Notes under the pieces: model-generated
What the model saw: the letters and a program-made list of their open reading frames with translations, nothing else
Told to the model about the DNA's origin: nothing
Database searches by the model: none
Shown: positions 1 to 6,704 of the stretch, in pieces
Layout: each line of letters begins with the position of its first letter
Position numbering within the stretch: position 1 is the stretch's first letter
Program-made: the position numbers and the translations under genes
Source of the DNA: Pseudoduganella umbonata
GTDB lineage: Bacteria > Pseudomonadota > Gammaproteobacteria > Burkholderiales > Burkholderiaceae_D
Reading direction: 5' to 3'
DNA: 64,000 nt
Assembly: GCF_014192225.1 (NCBI RefSeq)
Contig: NZ_JACHXS010000010.1
Span: 62,001 to 126,000, forward strand

Positions 1-879
1 CTGGTCGGCAAGTGGCTGGGCTGGCTGCCGTCGGCAGATTTCGATCCATCGCTGCGCAGCACCACCGAGCTCGAATGGGTCAGCAATGCCTGGCAGTGGC
101 TGGCTTATCCATGGACGGAATCGCAGCACTTCGGCCAGAACTTCAAACATAGTTCGGGTTTGGGGGCCTTCGTTGCCGCGGCCATTCCCGGCACGGCGGT
201 AGCGCTCGGCGCGGCGATGGTGCGCGACGGCTTGCGTTTGCATCGCGTGCGCTTGTCGCTGTTGTTCGCGGTGCTGTTCATCGTGGCGGCCTGGGCCCTG
301 CTGGGCGACCGGCAACCGCGCTATGTGCTTGCGGCGCTGCCGCTGGCGTTGCCACTGCTGGCATGGGCAGTCACCCAAGCAACAGGGCAGTGGCGGCGCG
401 TGTTCGATCTCGGCCTCGCCATCTGCATCGTGGCGATGCTGGGCGTATTCCTGTCGCGCCAGGTGCTGCAGTTCGGCGACCGCATCGTGCTGTCGCAGCA
501 GACGACACGGTCGGCGTTCTATGAATACCCCCCGCTTGTCGACTCCTTGCCGGCCGGGACGACGATCCTGAACACGGCGGACCGGATCTGGCACTATCCG
601 CTGTTCGGCGCAGCACTGTCGAATCGCGTCGTCAGCATGCCGGCAGGGCGGCGCATGCTGGGCCTGCCACCGAGCCTGAGCGCGCCGCGCGAACTCCGGC
701 TGGCAGCCACGCCACTGCGCGCAGCCGGGGTGACGCATGTATTCGTGGCCGGCGCCAGCGTGACACTGGACGATTGCCTGCAACTGGCAAACGTTGCACA
801 GGTGGACCGCAATCCCGTCAACGGCAAGCCGCTCGGCAGTCCGCGCGTGCTGTATGCGGTGCGCTATCTGTGCCCGTAG
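1..879 (+). CDS. C-terminal part of a polytopic membrane protein, glycosyltransferase family 39-like
   Basis: The frame is open from the first base, so the 5' end lies outside the window; 292 residues are visible. Three or four hydrophobic segments lie between about residues 50 and 155, followed by a soluble domain of about 130 residues. A Pro-Arg-Tyr-Val-Leu stretch in front of a hydrophobic helix resembles the tail of ArnT/GT39-type enzymes, which use polyprenyl-phosphate sugars in the membrane. The conserved N-terminal acidic loop of that family cannot be seen, so the enzymatic call is inference. It ends 14 bp before the convergent cupin gene. Confidence 0.6.
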   Translation: MVGKWLGWLPSADFDPSLRSTTELEWVSNAWQWLAYPWTESQHFGQNFKHSSGLGAFVAAAIPGTAVALGAAMVRDGLRLHRVRLSLLFAVLFIVAAWALLGDRQPRYVLAALPLALPLLAWAVTQATGQWRRVFDLGLAICIVAMLGVFLSRQVLQFGDRIVLSQQTTRSAFYEYPPLVDSLPAGTTILNTADRIWHYPLFGAALSNRVVSMPAGRRMLGLPPSLSAPRELRLAATPLRAAGVTHVFVAGASVTLDDCLQLANVAQVDRNPVNGKPLGSPRVLYAVRYLCP

Positions 880-893
880 CGGTCGCAGGCGGG

Positions 894-1223
894 TCAGCTC
901 TTCAGCAAGATCGTCAGCAAGGCCACCGAATCGGCCACCGCCTTCAACGCATGCGGCGTCGCGCCGGCGAGATAGAGCATTTCACCGCCATGCAGCGTTA
1001 CCGTGCGGCCGTGCGCATCCACGGCGATCTCGCCGGACAGGCATTGCAGCGTGATTTCACCCTTGACCCAGTGTTCGGGCATGGTTTTCCCGGCCGGCAG
1101 TACCAGGCGGATCAATTCGAGTTCGTCGGTCTTTGCCAGTGCGATCGAGGAAAATTGCGAGCCATCTTCATCGCTGCGCTGCAATGCGAAGACTTGGCCG
1201 GATGAGGCGTGTTGCAGAGCCAT
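894..1223 (-). CDS. Small single-domain cupin protein
   Basis: A 109-residue protein with one beta-barrel cupin domain. The ATG at 1223 is preferred over an upstream GTG at 1229 because GGGAG sits five bases before it and the GTG overlaps that site. Motif 1 is His51 to Glu56 followed by a Gly-Glu turn; motif 2 has the Gly-Ala-Thr-Pro-His91 signature. The second histidine of the usual His-x-His pair is absent (His51-Trp-Val), so metal binding is reduced or different. Such proteins are often small-molecule binding or stress-related; the substrate cannot be predicted. It stands alone between convergent and same-strand neighbours. Confidence 0.8.
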   Translation of the reverse strand: MALQHASSGQVFALQRSDEDGSQFSSIALAKTDELELIRLVLPAGKTMPEHWVKGEITLQCLSGEIAVDAHGRTVTLHGGEMLYLAGATPHALKAVADSVALLTILLKS

Positions 1224-1296
1224 GAGCACTCCCGTATGTAAACGTTGTGCTCATCTTATCAAAGCGGCAGGCAATGCCGCGCTGCATTGAAATCGA

Positions 1297-2664
1297 TCAG
1301 GATCCGGGCTGGGCCAGCGCCCGGGCATCTTCCTTGAGGGCGCCGCAAGCGATCAGCGCATCGATATCCTTGCTCCGGCCGCGCAGCGATTGCGTCGACG
1401 ATTGCGCCAGCACGCCGCGCCAGAGCGCTTCTTCCCGTGTATCGCTTTGCTGCTCCGCGCCCGGAGCGGCGTCGCGCGTGGTCTCATGCTTGGCTGACGA
1501 GGCGGTGAACGGCCAGCGGGTTTCCCTCGGTGCGTACGCAGTACGCTCCGTCAGCAATTGCTCCATGCGCCCGGCTGCCGCCTTCATCTTCTCGGGCGAC
1601 GGCGCGCCGCTGGCGTGCAGCTGGAGGATTTCCGTGGCCACCGCCATCTCGGGAATGACGAAGTCCTTGAGCAGGTAGTAATACCGCAACTGGGCCGTCA
1701 CCGCTGCCGCGCCCGCCTGTTTCACTGCGGGAGAATTGCGCTGGTTCGCCGCTCCCGGGGCGCATCCATCCTTCATCGACTGCACCACCGCGGTATCGAA
1801 CGCATGCGCCACCGAAGTGAGCGCCACCGCTTCGCGCACATCTTCGTGGAAAATCGCCAGCAGCCGGGCCAGTTCCGCCTGCACCTGCGCATCGAAGCCG
1901 GATTTCTGCCGGTCGACCTTCTTCGACAGCGCGGCGAGCTGGCTTGCCGCGGGATCGCGGCAGGTTTCCGCCAGTTCGTGGGTGAACGTGAAGACGTTCT
2001 TGTCCAGCAGTGCCTGGCATTGCCGGTAGGTGCCGGTCAATTCCTCCAGGTTGGCGGCGATGTTGCCGACGTTCGCCGCCGCGTTCGGCGGCGTTGCCTT
2101 CGAGGCGTCGATGGCGTTCTTGCCGAGGAAGAGCGAGCCGGCGCCGCCGGCGACGATCAGGAAGGCGGCCGCCAGCAGGGCGAGCTTGCGCTTCGGCGAG
2201 GACTGGACTTCATGGCCATAGAAGACGTTGCGCACTTTCGGCTGCTGCCCGATGTGCGTGCAAATCGTCGGCCACCCCCACACCACCACCGATGACTGGC
2301 CCGCGGTTTTCCGCCTGGCGGTCAGTGCGGCCGTATGCGCCTGCACCCCGGCATCGTCCGGCCCGGCCGACAGCACGATGAACTCATCGACCGGATGGGG
2401 GAAGCTCGCCGCCTCCGCGAGCGCGACATCGATATCGGCCGGCGCCAGCGCCTGGCCGTAGCGCTCGGTCCGCCCCTCGATGCGCAGTGCGATCACCCGG
2501 CCATCGGCTGCTTTCGCCCAGGCGTCGACGCCGTTTTTCCGCTGTCCCGCGCTGCCCCAGCGGCGCATGCGGGTTTCATAGGCGGCCGACAGCAGGGCGA
2601 TCGACAAACGTTCGAAATCCTGCCAGTTCGAAGGACGGGAATATTCGTTCGGGGGAAGGGTCAT
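1297..2664 (-). CDS. Membrane protein with degenerate Mrr/PD-(D/E)XK-like domain
   Basis: 455 residues from the ATG at 2664, which has GGAG five bases upstream. Residues 14-150 follow the restriction-endonuclease-like fold of Mrr-type proteins: Asn-Trp-x-x-Phe-Glu start, Gly-Gln then Gly-Val-Asp47, a strand at 57-63, and late Trp and Phe-Tyr positions. The usual Gln-x-Lys of the active strand reads Arg61-Ile-Glu63, so the nuclease is probably inactive. One transmembrane helix spans about 160-181. The remaining 270 residues are helical and Ala/Glu-rich. The product probably places a dead nuclease-like domain in the cytoplasm and a helical domain outside, which suggests sensing rather than cutting. 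Function unknown. Confidence 0.6.
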   Translation of the reverse strand: MTLPPNEYSRPSNWQDFERLSIALLSAAYETRMRRWGSAGQRKNGVDAWAKAADGRVIALRIEGRTERYGQALAPADIDVALAEAASFPHPVDEFIVLSAGPDDAGVQAHTAALTARRKTAGQSSVVVWGWPTICTHIGQQPKVRNVFYGHEVQSSPKRKLALLAAAFLIVAGGAGSLFLGKNAIDASKATPPNAAANVGNIAANLEELTGTYRQCQALLDKNVFTFTHELAETCRDPAASQLAALSKKVDRQKSGFDAQVQAELARLLAIFHEDVREAVALTSVAHAFDTAVVQSMKDGCAPGAANQRNSPAVKQAGAAAVTAQLRYYYLLKDFVIPEMAVATEILQLHASGAPSPEKMKAAAGRMEQLLTERTAYAPRETRWPFTASSAKHETTRDAAPGAEQQSDTREEALWRGVLAQSSTQSLRGRSKDIDALIACGALKEDARALAQPGS

Positions 2665-2801
2665 GGGAACTCCGGTGCACCGGCCCGGACTGGAAGGTCG
2701 GCGCCGGCTGTGGCCTGTAAAGACCGCGATATTAGCAGGCAGCCGGACAATGGCAATGTGGCCGCGTGCGAGGCTGCCAGGCCAGTCCCATGGCGGCCAT
2801 G

Positions 2802-2825
2802 AAAAAAAGCGGCCCGTGGGCCGCC
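2802..2825 (-). terminator. Rho-independent terminator of the TonB-dependent receptor gene
   Basis: On the minus strand a GCGGCCC/GGGCCGC stem with a 2-base loop is followed by seven T. It lies about 70 bp after the receptor stop codon. The stretch 2665-2896 holds nothing else I can support. Confidence 0.7.
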
Positions 2826-2896
2826 AAAGCGAGATCGGGCAAGCGGTCCTTGAAGCCGCCATGCCCGGGGGACATCTCAAGAGGTGGAAGCGGGCC

Positions 2897-5446
2897 TCAG
2901 AAGCGGTACATCACCGACGCTTCCCAGGTACGGCCGAACAGCGGACGCGCGTTGATCGGGCCGCTGCCGCCAGTGGTCAGGCGCGAATTGCCTTCGGTCA
3001 GGCCCAGCTCGTTGTCCAGGTTGCTGCCGCTGACGCGCAATTCGATCTTCTCGCCCAGCCGGTACACGGCGCCCAGGTCGATCGTCTTATAGGACGGCAG
3101 GTACTGCAGGTTGGCCTGGTCGGCCCAGCGCTCGCCGATGTATGTGTAGGTACCGTACAGCTGCAGCTCGTTGTCACCCATCGGGATCCGGTACGACGGC
3201 GTGAAACGCCCCTGCAGCCTCGGTTGCCGCTGCACGCGCTTGCCGGCCGTTGCCGGATTGTCCTTGTATTCGGAATCCTGCCAGTTGCCGGTCAGCGTCA
3301 GGGTCAGGTCGCGCACGGGCCGCAAGGCCAGTTCGAATTCGACGCCCTGCCCTTTCGAGCCGCTGGTGGAATTGAGGATCGTGCCATCGGCCAGGATCTG
3401 CTGGAACGCGATGCCGTCGAAATCGGTGCGGAAGTAATTCACGTAGGCGCTGTACAGCGGCGAGGCGGTCTTGAAGCCCACCTCGAACTGCTCGACGGTC
3501 GGCGTCGGCAACAGGCCGCGGTCGTTCACCCTCGCCTGCGTGCCGGCGTTGCGCAGATCGTCGAAGGCAATGAAGGTGTGGCCGCGGTTGGCGCGGGCGA
3601 ACACGCTGGCGTCGCGGGCCAGCTTGAAGTTGCCGCCGATCGTGAACGAATTGGCCGAATCGGTGCGGGTCAGCGCCGTGTTGGAACTGGTGGGCATCGA
3701 CGTGCCGTTGTTGTACACGGTCAGCGGATTGTTGTCGGTGTCGCCGGTCGTCAGATTCGACACCGTGGCATCGAGCTTTTGCCGCTCGCGGCGAATGCCG
3801 CCATCGACCTTGATGCGGTCGTTGATCTTCCATTCGTTGGCGATGAACAGGGCCGTGTTGCTGCCGTCGTAGGAGGCCACCGGCGCATAATTGACCGGGC
3901 CTTCCTTGCCGGCGTTCGACACGACGATGCCGTTATTGAGGCGCACGTCGATCAGCCGGGCGTTCGGCGTGGCCGTCATCAGGTGGCTGTTGCCCAGGTA
4001 CCAGACGTCGTCCGACGAATAATTGGCGAAGTAGCCGCCGATCGTGACGGTGTTGTCCTTGATCCACTCGCGGCTGACCCGCAGTTCGTTGGTGGCCGAT
4101 TGCAGCTGCTTTTCGACGGCCCACAGGCCGGCCTGGACCACCTGCTGCGTGTCGGCGACGGGCGTGCCATCCAGGTAAGTGGCGGTGGCCGTGGTGGCGA
4201 CGCTGCCCGCCACGGCATTGCGATACGAGGACAGCGCCCCGGCGTTGTACGCGCCCATCGTCAGCGGGTTATTCCCCGTGAACATGGCGATCGTGTTCAG
4301 GTCGCCGTCGAAGTAATTGAACTTGTTCGACACGTTCCAGCCGCCGATCGTCTGCGCGAAGTCGATGCCGAACACGGTCGACTTCAGGCCGCGGCCATCG
4401 CCCAGGTCGTAGTTCAGCGTGCGGCCGGGGCCCGCTTCCACCGTGAAGCGGCGCATCTCGCCGCTCATCAGCGTGCCCGTCAGCGGATCGAAACCGGGGA
4501 ATTCCGTGATCGTGCGGCCCTCGTTGGACGAGATCAGCGGCACGCCCGTGTAGAAGGCGTTCTTGTCGTCGGTCCGGCGGGCGTAGAACGTGACTTCGCC
4601 GCCGTCGAGCTTGCGGGTCAGCGTGCCGGTCAGCTGCGTGCCCTTGTCCGCGGGGAAGCCGGCATCGCGCACGCCGTTGGTGTTGCGGTAGAAGCCGCCG
4701 ATGGTGCCATACCAGTTGTCGGCGATCTTGCCACCGTAGAACACGTCGACGCGGCGCAGTTCGCCGGTACCGGTCGAGAAACGGATCGAGCCTTCCGGCG
4801 TATCGGAACCTTTTTTAAGGATGAAGTTCATCGTGGCGCCAGGCTGGCCGTTCGAGAAGATCGTGCTGGGTCCGCCCCGCAGCACTTCGACGCGCTCCAC
4901 CGTGTCGTCGAGCCGGAACGCCGACGAGCCTTCGAAGAACGACAAGGTCGGCACCGGGTAGATCGGGTTGCCCATCAGCTGCACGGACACGAAAGGCGAA
5001 TCCGAGCCGGACGGGAAACCGCGCACCTCGATGTTGGCGCCCGACTGCCCGCCGGTCGCTTCCGCGTACACGCCCGGCACCAGCTTCAGGATGTCGGCCG
5101 TGCTGCTGGGTGCCGCCTGCCGCAGTTGCTCATCGGTGGCGGTGGTGATCGAGAACGCCGAGTCCAGCTTGCGCACGCCGCCGGTGGCAACGCCCGTCAC
5201 CACCACCTGTTGCATTTCAGCCTGCACGGCCGCGCCGCCTTCCTGGGCGCCGGCACCGGAGGCGCCGGAGGTGTCCTGCACCGCTGCGGCAGGCTGCGCC
5301 GCGTCCTGGGAAGCCGCGGCCGGCTGGGCCGCATCCTGCGTCGCCGCGGCCGGCGGCGCCACGTCCTGCGGCGCGGCAGCGCGTGCCTGGCTCGTGAGCG
5401 CCAGAATGGCAAGGGAAATCGAGGACAGCAGGAACCTGTTGTTCAT
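2897..5446 (-). CDS. TonB-dependent receptor, probably for alpha-glucosides
   Basis: 849 residues from the ATG at 5446; translation from there begins with a clean signal peptide (residues 1-24, Ala-Arg-Ala cleavage region). Residues 27-56 are three 10-residue Gln-Asp/Ala/Pro repeats, then a TonB-box-like Gln-Val-Val-Val-Thr-Gly at about 81-88. A plug domain (Asp-Ile-Leu-Lys-Leu-Val-Pro-Gly-Val, Arg-Gly-Phe) and a 22-strand barrel follow, ending in Tyr-Arg-Phe as outer-membrane proteins do. The plug resembles siderophore-type receptors, but divergence from a LacI regulator and the GH65/pgmB genes points to oligosaccharide import. Substrate is inferred from context only. Confidence 0.85.
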   Translation of the reverse strand: MNNRFLLSSISLAILALTSQARAAAPQDVAPPAAATQDAAQPAAASQDAAQPAAAVQDTSGASGAGAQEGGAAVQAEMQQVVVTGVATGGVRKLDSAFSITTATDEQLRQAAPSSTADILKLVPGVYAEATGGQSGANIEVRGFPSGSDSPFVSVQLMGNPIYPVPTLSFFEGSSAFRLDDTVERVEVLRGGPSTIFSNGQPGATMNFILKKGSDTPEGSIRFSTGTGELRRVDVFYGGKIADNWYGTIGGFYRNTNGVRDAGFPADKGTQLTGTLTRKLDGGEVTFYARRTDDKNAFYTGVPLISSNEGRTITEFPGFDPLTGTLMSGEMRRFTVEAGPGRTLNYDLGDGRGLKSTVFGIDFAQTIGGWNVSNKFNYFDGDLNTIAMFTGNNPLTMGAYNAGALSSYRNAVAGSVATTATATYLDGTPVADTQQVVQAGLWAVEKQLQSATNELRVSREWIKDNTVTIGGYFANYSSDDVWYLGNSHLMTATPNARLIDVRLNNGIVVSNAGKEGPVNYAPVASYDGSNTALFIANEWKINDRIKVDGGIRRERQKLDATVSNLTTGDTDNNPLTVYNNGTSMPTSSNTALTRTDSANSFTIGGNFKLARDASVFARANRGHTFIAFDDLRNAGTQARVNDRGLLPTPTVEQFEVGFKTASPLYSAYVNYFRTDFDGIAFQQILADGTILNSTSGSKGQGVEFELALRPVRDLTLTLTGNWQDSEYKDNPATAGKRVQRQPRLQGRFTPSYRIPMGDNELQLYGTYTYIGERWADQANLQYLPSYKTIDLGAVYRLGEKIELRVSGSNLDNELGLTEGNSRLTTGGSGPINARPLFGRTWEASVMYRF
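5279..5368 (-). repeat. Three 30-bp in-frame repeats in the receptor N-terminal linker
   Basis: The 90 bp encode three decapeptides (residues 27-56), each starting Gln-Asp and rich in Ala and Pro, between the signal peptide and the TonB box. Unit length is a multiple of three, so copy changes would alter only linker length. Confidence 0.7.
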
Positions 5447-5524
5447 GGCAATTTTGCTTTCATTGTGAATTGTCGTCTCCGGACAATGCGCCCCGATGGC
5501 GCCGCCGCTGGTCTGTGTGACAAC

Positions 5525-5554
5525 ATTGAAACGCACAAATGACATCGATGTCAA
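5525..5554 (-). promoter_or_regulatory. Predicted sigma-70 promoter of the TonB-dependent receptor gene
   Basis: On the minus strand a perfect -35 TTGACA (5549-5554) is followed by an 18-base spacer and a -10 TTCAAT (5525-5530). Operator O1 overlaps the -35 box, which fits repression by the adjacent LacI-type protein. Confidence 0.5.
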
Positions 5555-5574
5555 TGAAAATGCTATCGATGTCA
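5540..5574. promoter_or_regulatory. Paired LacI-family operators O1 and O2
   Basis: O1 at 5540-5553 is the perfect palindrome TGACATCGATGTCA with the central CG typical of LacI-family sites. O2 at 5561-5574 (TGCTATCGATGTCA) matches O1 in 12 of 14 positions. Their centres are exactly 21 bp apart, two helical turns, so two dimers would bind the same face. They lie in the divergent region between the receptor and the LacI gene at 5635, which probably encodes the binder. Confidence 0.7.
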
Positions 5575-5580
5575 TTTCGC

Positions 5581-5608
5581 GTGACAACAGTGTTGGATCT
5601 GTCATAAT
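5581..5608 (+). promoter_or_regulatory. Possible promoter of the first lacI-type gene
   Basis: GTGACA (5581-5586), a 16-base spacer and CATAAT (5603-5608) form a plausible sigma-70 promoter 27 bp before the start codon, just downstream of the operator pair. Confidence 0.4.
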
Positions 5609-5634
5609 GCGACCAACTTTTTTCAGGAAACGCG

Positions 5635-6627
5635 ATGCCTGCCGCTAAACCCGACTCCGGATTGACGATGGAAGACCTGGCCGCGCTGGCGGGTGTCTCC
5701 AAGATCACGGTGTCGCGCGCATTGCGGAACAGCCCGCTCGTGACGGAAGCCACCCGCGACAAAGTGCGCCGGGTCGCCGAGGAACAGGGCTACCGCTTCA
5801 ATGTGAGCGCTCGCAACCTGCGCATGGGCCGTTCGTACTCGGTGGCGGTCGTGGTGGAAATGACACCTGCCAAGGGCCGGCCGATGTCCGATCCCTATCC
5901 GCTGGAACTGCTGGGCGGCATCACGCAGGAACTGACGACCGCCGGCTACAGCGTGGTGCTGACGTCGAAACAATTGCTCGACACGGCGCCCGTGCGTGGT
6001 GCGGACGGCCTGATCCTGCTGGGCCAGGGCTCGCACGGCGAAGCCGTGACCGCACTGAAGAAAGCCGGCCTGCCGCTGGTGGTCTGGGGCGCGCCGGAAG
6101 CGGAATCGGACACCGTGGTGGTCGGCAGCGACAACCGCAAGGGCGGCATCAGCGCGGCGCACCGCTTTCTCGAACTGGGCCGCAAGAAACTGGTGTTCCT
6201 CGGCGACGTCGATCACGCCGAGGTGCAGGAACGGTGCGCCGGCTTCATCGAGGCGATCGGCGGCCAGGGCGGCGTGCACATCATGCGCCCGAAAGCGTTT
6301 ACGTTCGAGGCCGGCTTCGACTGCATCTCGGCGCTGCTGAAGAAGAAAAGCCAGGGCTTCGACGGCGTGTTCGCCGCCAGCGACCTGCTGGCGATGGGCG
6401 CGATCCGCGCGCTGGCGGAAAAGAACCTGCGCGTGCCGGAAATCGTTTCCGTCATCGGTTACGACGATACGCCCGGCGCGGCCAGCTTCGTGCCGCCCCT
6501 TACCTCGGTCCACCAGTACCTGCGCGACGGCGGCGTGCTGCTGGCGAAAAAAATGCTGGACCTGATCGACGGCCAGCCCGTCAGCTCCGAAATGCTGTCG
6601 ACCACCCTGATGGTGCGGCAAACCTGA
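5635..6627 (+). CDS. LacI-family transcriptional regulator (locus regulator 1)
   Basis: 330 residues. The helix-turn-helix spans about residues 11-35 (Met-Glu-Asp-Leu-Ala, Val-Ser-Lys-Ile-Thr-Val-Ser-Arg-Ala-Leu) and the hinge helix about 53-65. Residues 70-330 are the periplasmic-binding-protein-like sugar domain, with the family's Val-x-Gly-Tyr-Asp-Asp motif near residue 282. AGGAAA precedes the ATG by four bases. It is divergent from the TonB receptor with the operator pair between them and stands 77 bp before the GH65 gene. It probably represses the receptor and perhaps itself until an alpha-glucoside or its product binds. Effector identity is inferred. Confidence 0.9.
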   Translation: MPAAKPDSGLTMEDLAALAGVSKITVSRALRNSPLVTEATRDKVRRVAEEQGYRFNVSARNLRMGRSYSVAVVVEMTPAKGRPMSDPYPLELLGGITQELTTAGYSVVLTSKQLLDTAPVRGADGLILLGQGSHGEAVTALKKAGLPLVVWGAPEAESDTVVVGSDNRKGGISAAHRFLELGRKKLVFLGDVDHAEVQERCAGFIEAIGGQGGVHIMRPKAFTFEAGFDCISALLKKKSQGFDGVFAASDLLAMGAIRALAEKNLRVPEIVSVIGYDDTPGAASFVPPLTSVHQYLRDGGVLLAKKMLDLIDGQPVSSEMLSTTLMVRQT

Positions 6628-6679
6628 TTTCCCGTTGAGCGGCGTTTGCCAAGCAATGCCGCCGTCCTTTTACATCAAA

Positions 6680-6695
6680 TTCAAACCGGTTTGAA
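6680..6695. promoter_or_regulatory. Palindromic operator overlapping the GH65 ribosome-binding region
   Basis: TTCAAACCGGTTTGAA is a perfect 16-bp palindrome with a central CG as in LacI-family operators. Its right end runs into the AAGGAG ribosome-binding site at 6694-6699. The half-site differs from the TGACAT half-site upstream of the receptor, so a different regulator, perhaps the LacI protein at 11017, may bind. Confidence 0.65.
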
Positions 6696-6704
6696 GGAGA
6701 CAAG

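Noticed and set aside
2663..5542. A 959-codon open frame antisense to the TonB-dependent receptor
   Set aside because: It is a shadow of GC-rich codon use; the receptor on the other strand has a signal peptide, TonB box and barrel end, and the antisense product has no domain features.
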